Assembly: GCF_014648815.1 (NCBI RefSeq)
Contig: NZ_BMRV01000007.1
Span: 1 to 64,000 of the forward strand
Reading direction: 5' to 3'
From: Streptomyces flaveolus
GTDB lineage: Bacteria; Actinomycetota; Actinomycetes; Streptomycetales; Streptomycetaceae
Length of the DNA: 64,000 nucleotides
Part shown: piece by piece, positions 53,584 to 61,533 of the stretch
Layout: every line of letters begins with the position of its first letter
How positions within the stretch are numbered: the stretch's first letter is position 1
Translations under genes and position numbers: made by a program
Notes under the pieces: generated by a model
What the model saw: only the letters and a program-made list of their open reading frames with translations
Told to the model about the DNA's origin: nothing
Database searches by the model: none

Positions 53584-54237
53584 GTGAAGCAGCGGACGCA
53601 GAGCGTGGCCCCGGTCGGACAGTCGGAGCACGAGCCGGAACTCTCGGCGTACCAGAGGGCGATGCGGGACCGGCTTATGGCGGCCCCCGTGGTGCCCGCG
53701 CCCGAGCCCTGGCGGCCTGTCTTCGCGGCCACGTACGGCGTGCCGGTCGGCGGGCTGCTCGGGATCGGCTTCGCGTCGGATCCCGGCACCGGCCACGATC
53801 TCGTGATGGTCGTCTCGCACGACGGGCGCGGGCTCTTCGACGCCGTCACCGGCGAGAAGATCGCCCGGGACCGCGACCCCGACGCCGAGCACAGCACCCC
53901 CGACGCGGCCGCCGACCTGTCCTGCCCGGGGCTGGGGCCGATCGCCGGGAGCCGCGTGCACATCGCCGGGCTCTTCGGCGGGGGACTGCACCGCACCACC
54001 GAGGACGGCTGGTGCCTCGAGGTGGTCACTCCGGCCTGGCCGAACGAGCGTGTCCTGCTCTCCCGCGACGGCGGGCCGCCCCACGCGGGTCCGCACGGAG
54101 AGCGGTGGTGGCACATCGTGCACGTGAACTACTCCACGTTCCGCGCAGCCGGCTTCTCGCCCTCCGGACGCACCATCGCCGTGGCGACGAGCAGCGACCT
54201 CGCCCTGTGGACACGGAGCACTTCACGCCTAGGATGA
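53584..54237 (+). CDS. Hypothetical protein
   Basis: 217 aa, no recognised domain, no signal peptide or membrane span. Notable parts: SAYQRAMRDRLMAAPVVPAP, GIGFASDPGTGHDLVMVVSH, WHIVHVNYSTFRAAGFSPSG. The beta-strand-rich pattern suggests a small propeller-like or sandwich fold; uncertain. GTG 53584 has GGGGG just upstream. Its stop lies within the palindromic repeat at 54235-54251. Confidence 0.75.
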   Translation: MKQRTQSVAPVGQSEHEPELSAYQRAMRDRLMAAPVVPAPEPWRPVFAATYGVPVGGLLGIGFASDPGTGHDLVMVVSHDGRGLFDAVTGEKIARDRDPDAEHSTPDAAADLSCPGLGPIAGSRVHIAGLFGGGLHRTTEDGWCLEVVTPAWPNERVLLSRDGGPPHAGPHGERWWHIVHVNYSTFRAAGFSPSGRTIAVATSSDLALWTRSTSRLG

Positions 54238-54251
54238 TCGATGATCGATCA
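54235..54251. promoter_or_regulatory. Palindromic operator before the SDR gene
   Basis: TGATCG-ATGAT-CGATCA, 17 bp with 6-bp arms; TGATCGATCA (54242-54251) inside it is also a perfect palindrome. It begins in the stop codon of the preceding gene and lies 24 bases before the SDR start. A TetR-type binding site is likely. Confidence 0.6.
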
Positions 54252-54274
54252 AATACCTGTCGCAGGAGGTTCTC

Positions 54275-55015
54275 ATGACGCGTCCCGTCACCGTCGTCAC
54301 CGGAGGCAGCCGGGGGATCGGCGCGGCGACCTGCCTGCGCCTCGCCTCCGACGGGCACGACGTCGTCATCGGCTACGTCCGCGACGAGGCGGCCGCCGGG
54401 GCGGTCGCGGCCGGGGTACGGGAGGCGGGCGGCCGCGCCCTCGCCGTGCGGGCGGACACATCAGTCGAGGCCGACGTCGAGCACCTCTTCGAGGCGGCCG
54501 AGCGGGAGCTCGGCCCGGTGACGGGCCTGGTGAACAACGCGGCGGTGACCGGCCCACTGGGGCGCCTCGCCGACAGCGACACCGCGGACCTGCGCCGGGT
54601 CCTCGACGTCAATCTGCTGGGCGCGCTGCTGTGCGCCCGCCGCGCCGCGCAGCTGATGACGGCGCGGGGGAGCGGCGTGATCGTCAACGTGTCGTCGGGC
54701 GCCGCGACCCTCGGCAGCCCGGGGGAGTACGTCCACTACGCGGCGTCCAAGGCGGGCGTCGACGCCCTGACCGTGGGCCTGGCCAAGGAACTCGGCCCGG
54801 CAGGCGTCCGCGTCAACGCCGTCGCGCCGGGCGTCACCGACACCGACATGCACGCCGCCATGGGCGACCCGGACCGGGCCCGGCGGATGGGGGCGGCCGT
54901 GCCGCTGGGGCGCGCGGGCCGGGCCGAGGAGGTCGCCGCGGCCATCGCCTGGCTGATGTCGCCGGACGCGTCGTACACGACGGGGACGGTGCTGCGCGTC
55001 GCGGGTGGCCGCTGA
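54275..55015 (+). CDS. SDR-family oxidoreductase
   Basis: 246 aa with TGGSRGIGAAT, NNAAV (normally NNAG), NVSSGAATLG and YAASK. NADP-type enzyme by the arginine in the YVRDEAAAG loop; substrate unknown. ATG 54275 follows a good AGGAGG. The palindrome at 54235-54251 shows it is probably controlled by a repressor not encoded nearby. Confidence 0.92.
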   Translation: MTRPVTVVTGGSRGIGAATCLRLASDGHDVVIGYVRDEAAAGAVAAGVREAGGRALAVRADTSVEADVEHLFEAAERELGPVTGLVNNAAVTGPLGRLADSDTADLRRVLDVNLLGALLCARRAAQLMTARGSGVIVNVSSGAATLGSPGEYVHYAASKAGVDALTVGLAKELGPAGVRVNAVAPGVTDTDMHAAMGDPDRARRMGAAVPLGRAGRAEEVAAAIAWLMSPDASYTTGTVLRVAGGR

Positions 55016-55072
55016 GGCGTCAACGCGGCGCGTGCTGCGGGAGGTTGCTCGCGGGCCGGCCTACCGGGCCGC

Positions 55073-55252
55073 TCAGGCGGCCTCGATGATCTCGCAGCGG
55101 ATCGCGGCGGCCCATTCGACCACCAGCAACTCGTACTCCACGCGCTCCTGAGCCGACAGGGATCCGCCCGCACGTCGCCACAGGGCGCGGATCTGGTCGT
55201 TCAGCTCCGCGGCGGAACGCACGGAACCAGGGGTCACGTAATCGGGGGACAT
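55073..55252 (-). CDS. Small conserved hypothetical protein
   Basis: 59 aa: MSPDYVTPGSVRSAAELNDQ, then IRALWRRAGG and a helical, acidic end VVEWAAAIRCEIIEA. A Streptomyces-type small soluble protein of unknown function. ATG 55252 is preceded by TAGGCT (minus strand) with 7 bases between, so the mRNA may be leaderless. Confidence 0.75.
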   Translation of the reverse strand: MSPDYVTPGSVRSAAELNDQIRALWRRAGGSLSAQERVEYELLVVEWAAAIRCEIIEAA

Positions 55253-55316
55253 GCGGACAAGCCTAGGGGCAAGCACTGACACTGCGCTACCGGACGGCTA
55301 CGCAGGCATATGCCCG

Positions 55317-56192
55317 TCAGCCGGCGGACTCGGCGGCGTGCGGGCTGAGGACACCGGCCGCGACCAGGGCGATGATGAGGACGCCGAGCGCGATGCGGTA
55401 CCAGACGAACGGCATGAAGCTCTTGGTCGAGATGAACTTCATGAACCAGGCGATCACCACATAGCCCGTGCCGAAGGCGATGACCGTCGCGAACAGCGTC
55501 GGGCCCCAGGAGACGTGGTCGCTCTCCATCGCGTCCTTGAGCTCGAACAGGCCGGAGGCGAGCACCGCGGGGATCGCGAGCAGGAACGAGTACCGGGCCG
55601 CGGCCTCGCGCCGGTAGCCCATGAAGAGGCCGCCGCTGATGGTCGCGCCGGAGCGGGAGACGCCGGGGATGAGGGCCATGGCCTGGCAGAGCCCGTAGAC
55701 CAGGCCGTCCCGGACGCCCAGGTCCTCCAGCTCCTTGCGCCGCTTCGGCGCTCGGTGCCGGCCGCCCTTCTCGTCGCGTGCCGCCAGCCGGTCCGCGATG
55801 CCGATGATCACGCCGACGACGATCAGCATGGTCGCGGTGATGCGCAGATCGCGGAACGGCCCCTCGATCTGGTCCTTCAGCGTCAGGCCGAGCACGCCGA
55901 TCGGGATCGAGCCGATGATCACCAGCCAGCCCATGCGGGCGTCCGGGTCGCGGCGCATCTCCTTGTTCGTGAGCGAGCGGGTCCACGCCGAGATGATCCG
56001 CCCGATGTCCTTGCGGAAGTAGATGAGGACGGCGGCCTCCGTGCCGATCTGGGTGATCGCCGTGAAGGCCGCACCCGGGTCGTGCCAGCCGGAGAACGCC
56101 GCGGTCAGGCGCAGGTGCGCGCTGGAGGACACGGGGAGGAACTCGGTCAGCCCCTGGACGAGTCCGAGGATGAGGGATTCAAACCAAGACAT
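55317..56192 (-). CDS. uppP: Undecaprenyl-diphosphatase UppP
   Basis: 291 aa, about eight membrane spans. The active-site segments GLTEFLPVSSSAHLRL and PGVSRSGATISGGL are intact. It removes a phosphate from undecaprenyl diphosphate, recycling the lipid carrier for wall synthesis, and gives bacitracin tolerance. ATG 56192 starts the MSWFESLILGLVQG N-terminus. It stands alone with its own short upstream region. Confidence 0.96.
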   Translation of the reverse strand: MSWFESLILGLVQGLTEFLPVSSSAHLRLTAAFSGWHDPGAAFTAITQIGTEAAVLIYFRKDIGRIISAWTRSLTNKEMRRDPDARMGWLVIIGSIPIGVLGLTLKDQIEGPFRDLRITATMLIVVGVIIGIADRLAARDEKGGRHRAPKRRKELEDLGVRDGLVYGLCQAMALIPGVSRSGATISGGLFMGYRREAAARYSFLLAIPAVLASGLFELKDAMESDHVSWGPTLFATVIAFGTGYVVIAWFMKFISTKSFMPFVWYRIALGVLIIALVAAGVLSPHAAESAG

Positions 56193-56373
56193 GAAGTTAC
56201 GGAGTCCAAGTGCCGATCGAGGAACGGTCGATGGACACACCGAGCCACCGTCCGCGGTGATCAGGATCAGGCGTGTCGAGGGGCAGCGTAGCGCCCCGAA
56301 ATGAAGGCCGGACGACAGGGGCCCGGGGCCAGGGCGGGGCCCGGCCGGACCCCGTACCCCCGGGCGGGCTCGG

Positions 56374-57153
56374 TCAGCGCCCGCGCAGCTGGTGACGCTT
56401 GCGCCAGGCCACCACCGCGCCCGCCAGCCCCGGCAGGGCGATGCAGGCCAGGGCGATCAGGAAGGCCGGTGAGGTCGGTGTCGAGGCGCGGGCCCCGGCG
56501 ACGGCGTAGGCGGCGGTGTTCGGGATCGACCCGAGGCCCGTCGCCAGCAGGAACGGCAGCAGGCCCATGCGGGAGACGGCCGCGCAGTAGTTGGCGGCGG
56601 CGAACGGCACCCCCGGGAACAGCCGTGCCGCCAGCATCGAGCGGAAGCCGTGCCGGCTGAGCTGCCCGTCCGCCGCCTTCAGCCACTTGCCCCGCAGCAG
56701 CGGACGCAGCGCCTCCTGGCCGAGCACCCGGCCCAGGCAGAAGGCGACCCCGGCGCCCAGGACCGTTCCCGCCAGGGCGGAGGCGAGGCCGAGCTGCGAG
56801 CCGAACAGGGCACCCGCGGCCAGGTTCAGCAGCGGGCGCGGTACGAAGGCGACGGTGCACAGTCCGTACGCCACCGCGTAGGCGAGCGCCGCGGCGGCGC
56901 CCCCGAGCTGTGGCGGCCAGCCGTTCGTCAGCAACTGCTGCGGCTGGAACAGCACCACCGCCGTCCCGGCCGACGCGAGCAGGGCGACGAGCAGGGAGAA
57001 ACGGGACCACGGCGAGAGCAGAACTCTCGTCACGCGGGCGGTGAGACCGGTCGGTGCGACGGGCCCGGCGGCCGTGGCGACGGAGAGCTCCGTCGCCGCG
57101 GCCCGGGGAGAGGCCGTGATGGTGCCCCCAGAGCGGGTGGTGGCATCGAGCAT
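56374..57153 (-). CDS. TVP38/TMEM64-family membrane protein
   Basis: 259 aa. After about 45 hydrophilic residues there are about six hydrophobic segments with the DedA/VTT motifs FVPRPLLNLAAGALFGSQLG and FRSMLAARLFPGVPFAAANY. Such proteins are thought to move or scramble phospholipids or undecaprenyl phosphate. ATG 57153 is the likely start. It lies between uppP and alkD and is divergent from alkD. Confidence 0.88.
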   Translation of the reverse strand: MLDATTRSGGTITASPRAAATELSVATAAGPVAPTGLTARVTRVLLSPWSRFSLLVALLASAGTAVVLFQPQQLLTNGWPPQLGGAAAALAYAVAYGLCTVAFVPRPLLNLAAGALFGSQLGLASALAGTVLGAGVAFCLGRVLGQEALRPLLRGKWLKAADGQLSRHGFRSMLAARLFPGVPFAAANYCAAVSRMGLLPFLLATGLGSIPNTAAYAVAGARASTPTSPAFLIALACIALPGLAGAVVAWRKRHQLRGR

Positions 57154-57166
57154 CCGGTGACACTAA

Positions 57167-57195
57167 CCGACATATGTGTGTGATCGCCGTAGGGT
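57167..57195 (+). promoter_or_regulatory. Promoter CCGACA-17-TAGGGT, leaderless
   Basis: CCGACA (57167-57172), a 17-base spacer, TAGGGT (57190-57195) and then 7 bases to the ATG at 57203. Transcription should start at or next to the ATG. Confidence 0.65.
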
Positions 57196-57202
57196 GCGTC
57201 TC

Positions 57203-57925
57203 ATGAGCGTCACAGACACGGGAATTCCGGACGTGCCGCACAGCCCGCTCGCCGACACCGTGATGGAGCGGCTGACCGTCGTGTACGCCGCCGCGGCCGA
57301 TCCCGGGCGGGCCGTGGCGATGCGGACGTACATGAAGGACGTGGCCCCCTTCCTGGGCCTGACCACGCCTGTTCGCCGTGACCTGTCCCGAACGGTCCTG
57401 GCAGGGCTGCCCCGTCCCGGCGAGGCGGACTGCACCGCGATCGCGCTGCGCTGCTGGCGGTTGCCCGAGCGCGAGTACCACTACTTCGCCGTCGATCTCC
57501 TGCGCCGTCATGTGACGTATTGCTCCTCCGGTTTCCTGCCGGTGGTCCGGCATCTGCTCACCACCGTCCCCTGGTGGGACACCGTCGACCTGCTCGCCGC
57601 ACATGTCGTCGGAGGGCTGGTCGCGGCCGACCGCGGCCTCACGGCCGCCATGGACGCCTGGATCGCGGACGACGACCTCTGGCTGGTCCGTACCGCCCTG
57701 CTCCACCAACTGCGCTACCGGGAACGCACCGACACCGACCGCCTCTTCGGCTACTGCCTGCGCCGGTCCGGCCACCCCGACTTCTTCGTCCGCAAGGCCA
57801 TCGGCTGGTGCCTGCGCGAGTACGCGAAGACCGACCCCGACGCCGTGCGCGCCTTCGTGGCCGCGCACGGGCAGGACCTCGCCCCGCTGTCCGTGCGGGA
57901 GGCGCTGCGGAACATCGGTCCGTAG
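57203..57925 (+). CDS. DNA alkylation repair protein (AlkD-like)
   Basis: 240 aa built from HEAT-like helical repeats, as in the AlkC/AlkD glycosylases that remove 3-methyladenine and 7-methylguanine. The diagnostic segment PDFFVRKAIGWCLREYAKTD near the C-terminus and YMKDVAPFLGLTTPVRR near the N-terminus are present. ATG 57203 is leaderless according to the promoter. Full length for the family. Confidence 0.92.
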   Translation: MSVTDTGIPDVPHSPLADTVMERLTVVYAAAADPGRAVAMRTYMKDVAPFLGLTTPVRRDLSRTVLAGLPRPGEADCTAIALRCWRLPEREYHYFAVDLLRRHVTYCSSGFLPVVRHLLTTVPWWDTVDLLAAHVVGGLVAADRGLTAAMDAWIADDDLWLVRTALLHQLRYRERTDTDRLFGYCLRRSGHPDFFVRKAIGWCLREYAKTDPDAVRAFVAAHGQDLAPLSVREALRNIGP

Positions 57926-57975
57926 CACCGGGGGTGACAGGCACGCCGATCGAACTCCCGTGCCATAAAAAAGCA

Positions 57976-58005
57976 TTCGACGTGGGACAAAGCGTCGGCG
58001 ATGAT
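57976..58005 (+). promoter_or_regulatory. Candidate promoter of the EF-Tu3 leader
   Basis: TTCGAC (57976-57981), an 18-base spacer, GATGAT (58000-58005), just after a CCATAAAAAAG stretch that is unusual for this GC-rich genome. The start point falls near the ATG at 58013. Confidence 0.45.
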
Positions 58006-58012
58006 CGGCGTC

Positions 58013-58114
58013 ATGTTCCGGTACGCCTTCCACCTCGCAGCATCCGCGGTCGCGGATGCCCCGAAGGCTGCCGTCCCCTTCTTCCCGGCCGCCGCCGACG
58101 GCGCCCGAAGCTGA
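58013..58114 (+). CDS. Candidate 33-residue upstream ORF of the EF-Tu3 gene
   Basis: ATG 58013 opens MFRYAFHLAASAVADAPKAA, and the TGA at 58112-58114 abuts the base of a hairpin. No ribosome site is visible; the GATGAT box ends 7 bases before the ATG. Coding is inferred from its place. It may be a leader peptide that couples EF-Tu3 output to translation. Confidence 0.4.
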   Translation: MFRYAFHLAASAVADAPKAAVPFFPAAADGARS

Positions 58115-58153
58115 CCCTCCCCGGATCGTCCGGCGGACCCCGCAGGGGGAGGG
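58115..58153 (+). promoter_or_regulatory. Hairpin between the upstream ORF and EF-Tu3
   Basis: CCCTCCCC (58115-58122) pairs with GGGGAGGG (58146-58153); the loop holds a smaller CCGGA/TCCGG stem. Another stem, CATCCGCG (58041-58048) with CGCGGATG (58051-58058), lies inside the upstream ORF. No T tract follows. Confidence 0.5.
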
Positions 58154-58205
58154 TCGGCCGGCCCCAGGGGTCCCCACCACCGCCACGAGGCTTCGAGGTA
58201 CCGCC

Positions 58206-59375
58206 ATGTCCAAGACGGCGTACGTCCGCACCAAACCGCATCTGAACATCGGCACGATGGGCCATGTCGACCACGGCAAGACCACCCTGACCGCCGCCAT
58301 CACCAAGGTCCTCGCCGAGCGCGGCGGCGGCACCTTCGTGCCGTTCGACCGCATCGACCGCGCCCCGGAGGAGGCGGCGCGCGGCATCACCATCAACATC
58401 GCGCACGTCGAGTACGAGACGGACACCCGGCACTACGCGCACGTCGACATGCCGGGCCACGCCGACTACGTCAAGAACATGGTCACCGGCGCCGCCCAGC
58501 TCGACGGGGCGATCCTCGTCGTCTCCGCGCTGGACGGGATCATGCCGCAGACCGCCGAACACGTGCTGCTCGCCCGGCAGGTGGGCGTCGACCACATCGT
58601 GGTCGCCCTCAACAAGGCCGACGCGGGTGACGAGGAGCTGACCGACCTGGTCGAGCTGGAGGTCCGCGAACTGCTCACCGCGCACGGCTACGGCGGTGAC
58701 GCCGTGCCCGTCGTACGGGTCTCGGGGCTGAAGGCCCTGGAGGGCGACCCGCGCTGGACGGCCTCGGTCGAGGCGCTGCTCGACGCGGTGGACACCTATG
58801 TGCCCATGCCCGAGCGGTACCTGGACGCGCCGTTCCTGCTGTCCGTGGAGAACGTGCTCACCATCACGGGCCGCGGCACGGTCGTCACCGGCGCCGTCGA
58901 GCGGGGCACCGTCCGCGTCGGCGACCGGGTCGAAGTACTCGGGGCGTCCGTCGAGACGGTCGTGACCGGCCTGGAGACCTTCGGCAAGCCGATGGAGGAG
59001 GCGCAGGCCGGGGACAACGTGGCGCTGCTGCTGCGCGGTGTCGCCCGCGACACGGTGCGCCGCGGCCACGTGGTCGCCGCGCCCGGCAGTGTCGTGCCCG
59101 CCCGGCGCTTCTCGGCGCGGGTGTACGTGCTGTCGGCGCGCGAGGGCGGGCGCTCGACGCCGCTCACCACCGGGTACCGGCCGCAGTTCTACATCCGCAC
59201 CGCGGACGTGGTCGGCGACGTGGACCTCGGGGAGACCGCTGTCGCCCGGCCCGGGGACACCGTCACGATGACGGTGGAGCTGGGGCGGGACGTGCCGTTG
59301 GAGACCGGCCTCGGGTTCGCCGTCCGCGAAGGCGGGCGGACGGTGGGGGCGGGCACGGTGACGGCTGTCGGGTGA
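58206..59375 (+). CDS. tuf3: Elongation factor Tu, divergent second copy (EF-Tu3 type)
   Basis: 389 aa against about 397 for the main EF-Tu. A GTPase bringing aminoacyl-tRNA to the ribosome. G motifs: GHVDHGKTT, DMPGH (DCPGH in ordinary EF-Tu), NKAD (136-139), and switch I ARGITINIAHVEYET. Domains 2 and 3 are complete, ending REGGRTVGAGTVTAV. Many substitutions through the protein show it is the divergent, non-major copy; in S. coelicolor such a gene, tuf3, is expressed under stringent conditions, as I recall. ATG 58206 fits the family start. It lies behind a 280-base leader with a candidate upstream ORF and hairpin. Confidence 0.93.
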   Translation: MSKTAYVRTKPHLNIGTMGHVDHGKTTLTAAITKVLAERGGGTFVPFDRIDRAPEEAARGITINIAHVEYETDTRHYAHVDMPGHADYVKNMVTGAAQLDGAILVVSALDGIMPQTAEHVLLARQVGVDHIVVALNKADAGDEELTDLVELEVRELLTAHGYGGDAVPVVRVSGLKALEGDPRWTASVEALLDAVDTYVPMPERYLDAPFLLSVENVLTITGRGTVVTGAVERGTVRVGDRVEVLGASVETVVTGLETFGKPMEEAQAGDNVALLLRGVARDTVRRGHVVAAPGSVVPARRFSARVYVLSAREGGRSTPLTTGYRPQFYIRTADVVGDVDLGETAVARPGDTVTMTVELGRDVPLETGLGFAVREGGRTVGAGTVTAVG

Positions 59376-59521
59376 GCCGCCGTGCCCCCGGCCGCGGCCG
59401 GGGGCACGGCCGTGAGTGGGGGTGCGGGGAGCCGTCGTGGCTGGTCGCGCCCGCGCGGCGGAGCCGTACCTCGACGCGGCCCCGCGCCCCCGGCGGCACC
59501 GCCCGGCCGCACAATGGAGGG

Positions 59522-60382
59522 GTGAACCACGAGGGAGTGCACGAAGCCGTACCCGTCAGCCGCGTCACCGACCACGGCACCGTGAAGCTGATGCCTGACG
59601 TCGACCGGCGGCGGGCCTGGCTGCTCACCGTCGACGGGGCGCCGCAGTCGTACGTCGACCTGGACGAGCCGGCGCACCTGGAGTTCGAGTACGCGCGGCG
59701 GCTCGGCCACGCCCTGGACACCGTGGCGGAGCCGGGCCGTCCGCTGGACGTGCTGCACCTCGGTGGGGGCGCGTTCACCCTGCCCCGGTACGTCGCCGCG
59801 ACCCGGCCCGGCTCGCGGCAGCACGTCGTGGAGGCCGACCTCGGCCTGCTGGAACTGGTCGCCGAGCACCTGCCGCTGCCGGGCGGCGCCGGCATCACCG
59901 CCCACGGCGCGGACGCCCGCGCCTGGCTGGAGGCGGCGCCCGCGGACTCGGTCGACGTCGTCGTCGCCGACGTCTTCGGCGGCTCCCGCGTACCCGCGCA
60001 CCTGACGACCCTCGCCTGGGCCCGCGAGGCCGAGCGGGTCCTGCGGGGCGACGGCGTCTACCTGGCCAACCTCGCCGACGCGGCGCCGTTCGCGTTCCTG
60101 CGCACGCAACTCGCGGCCTTCGCCGCGCTCTTCGAGGAGCTGGCGCTCGTCGCCGAACCGGGGGTGCTGCGCGGACGCCGCTTCGGCAACGCCGTACTCG
60201 TCGCCGCGCACCGGCCCCTCGACACGGCGGCGCTGGCGCGGCGCACCGCCGCCGACGCCTTCCCGGCCCGCGTCGAACACGGGCCCGCCCTGCGGGACTT
60301 CATCGGCGACGCGCGGCCGGTGCGGGACGAGGACGCCGTGCCGTCGCCCGAGCCTCCGGCCGGGGCGTTCGGCATCGGCTGA
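59522..60382 (+). CDS. Spermidine synthase-like protein
   Basis: 286 aa, a class I methyltransferase-like Rossmann fold of the polyamine synthase family. Motif I VLHLGGGAFTLPRYVAATRP, acidic residue in HVVEAD, and VVVADVFGGSRVPAHLTT are visible. The substrate may be something other than a polyamine, because the catalytic aspartate region differs from true SpeE; uncertain. GTG 59522 follows CACAAT (59509-59514), so it may be leaderless; GGAGG is only one base away. Confidence 0.87.
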   Translation: MNHEGVHEAVPVSRVTDHGTVKLMPDVDRRRAWLLTVDGAPQSYVDLDEPAHLEFEYARRLGHALDTVAEPGRPLDVLHLGGGAFTLPRYVAATRPGSRQHVVEADLGLLELVAEHLPLPGGAGITAHGADARAWLEAAPADSVDVVVADVFGGSRVPAHLTTLAWAREAERVLRGDGVYLANLADAAPFAFLRTQLAAFAALFEELALVAEPGVLRGRRFGNAVLVAAHRPLDTAALARRTAADAFPARVEHGPALRDFIGDARPVRDEDAVPSPEPPAGAFGIG

Positions 60383-60410
60383 GCGGCGGGCACGGCACGC
60401 CGAGCGGGGC

Positions 60411-61445
60411 TCAGGCCTCCGTCGGCGGGTCCTCGGTCAGGCGCACGGTGCTCAGGATCTTCTGGATCGTCGCCTCGGGGATCTCGTCCTTGACGCCCTT
60501 GGCGCCGTAGAGGTTCCAGGTGACGAAGTCGCCGGCGCCGTTCTTGAACGCGAAGGTGATCGCCTTGCCCTCGCTGTCGCACTTCCCCTTCTGCGGGGTG
60601 CCCTCCGAGTGGGCCGTGGCGACGCTGCCCTTGATACCGGAGGCCGTGGTGTAGTCCTTCGGCTTGTCGTACTTGACGCTCTTCCTGTCCGGCTCCGTGT
60701 AGCCGCCGTAGATCCACCACGGCACCCGGGTCTCGGCCGCCATGGCGGCGTCCTTGGCGCCGTCCTCGCCGCGGGTACCGGCGGTGGCGAGGGCGGTGCT
60801 CTCCTTGCGTCCGTCCTTGTTCGAGTCCTCGGTGCACCACTCGGACTTGAGGTAGGCCGGGGCGGTGACGGTGGTGCGGTCCGTCTTCCCGTCCTCCTCC
60901 CACTCGAAGCCGACGCTCGTGTCGGTGCTGTCGATCTCCCAGTCGGCCGGCACGTCGAACATGGTGCCGAAGCGCGGGTTGGCGACGACCTTCCAGCCCT
61001 CGACGGTCGGCTTCAGCTCGCCGCCGCCGCGCGGGTCGTCCCCGCCACCGGACGCGCTCGGATCGGCCGTCGGGGACGCGGACTTGTCCGCGGACGCGCT
61101 CGCGGTCGGCTTCTTGTCCTTGCCGTCGTCCGCCGTGTCGTCCTTGTCACCGCCCAGCACCAGGAATCCGGTCACGCCGGCGGCCACCACCACGGCGAGC
61201 GCGGCGACGATCGCGACCAGCTTCGTCCGGTTCCCGCCACCGCCACCACCGCCGCCGACGACGGTCGGCGGCTCCGGCCTGCCGGGAGGCTGGTTGGCGC
61301 CCCACTGCGGCTGCTGCCCGTACGGACCGGGCTGCTGCTGGTAGCCGGGCTGCTGGTACGGATTCGGCTGCTGGTACCCCGGCTGCTGGTACGGGTTGTT
61401 CTGCGGATTCTGCTCGCCCCCGGGCGGCTGCTGTCCTGGCCACAT
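60411..61445 (-). CDS. Membrane protein with QPGYQQ-rich N-terminus, paralogue A
   Basis: 344 aa. Residues 1-60 are cytoplasmic repeats (NPYQQPGYQQ and similar), followed by one membrane span (AIVAALAVVVAAGVTGFLVL), a Ser/Ala/Asp linker and an extracellular domain of about 200 residues (WKVVANPRFGTMFDVPADWE, GKCDSEGKAITFAFK, TIQKILSTVRLTEDP). Type II topology is likely. ATG 61445 follows TAGGGT by 8 bases (minus strand), so the mRNA is probably leaderless. Function unknown; a close paralogue lies next to it. Confidence 0.85.
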   Translation of the reverse strand: MWPGQQPPGGEQNPQNNPYQQPGYQQPNPYQQPGYQQQPGPYGQQPQWGANQPPGRPEPPTVVGGGGGGGGNRTKLVAIVAALAVVVAAGVTGFLVLGGDKDDTADDGKDKKPTASASADKSASPTADPSASGGGDDPRGGGELKPTVEGWKVVANPRFGTMFDVPADWEIDSTDTSVGFEWEEDGKTDRTTVTAPAYLKSEWCTEDSNKDGRKESTALATAGTRGEDGAKDAAMAAETRVPWWIYGGYTEPDRKSVKYDKPKDYTTASGIKGSVATAHSEGTPQKGKCDSEGKAITFAFKNGAGDFVTWNLYGAKGVKDEIPEATIQKILSTVRLTEDPPTEA

Positions 61446-61533
61446 GTGCAGTCACCCTAGTGCGGCGCCGGACACGATTCGGTCACTGCCCCTTGTCAGG
61501 GACGTACCGAAGCCGGCGCCGGGCCGCGATTCC

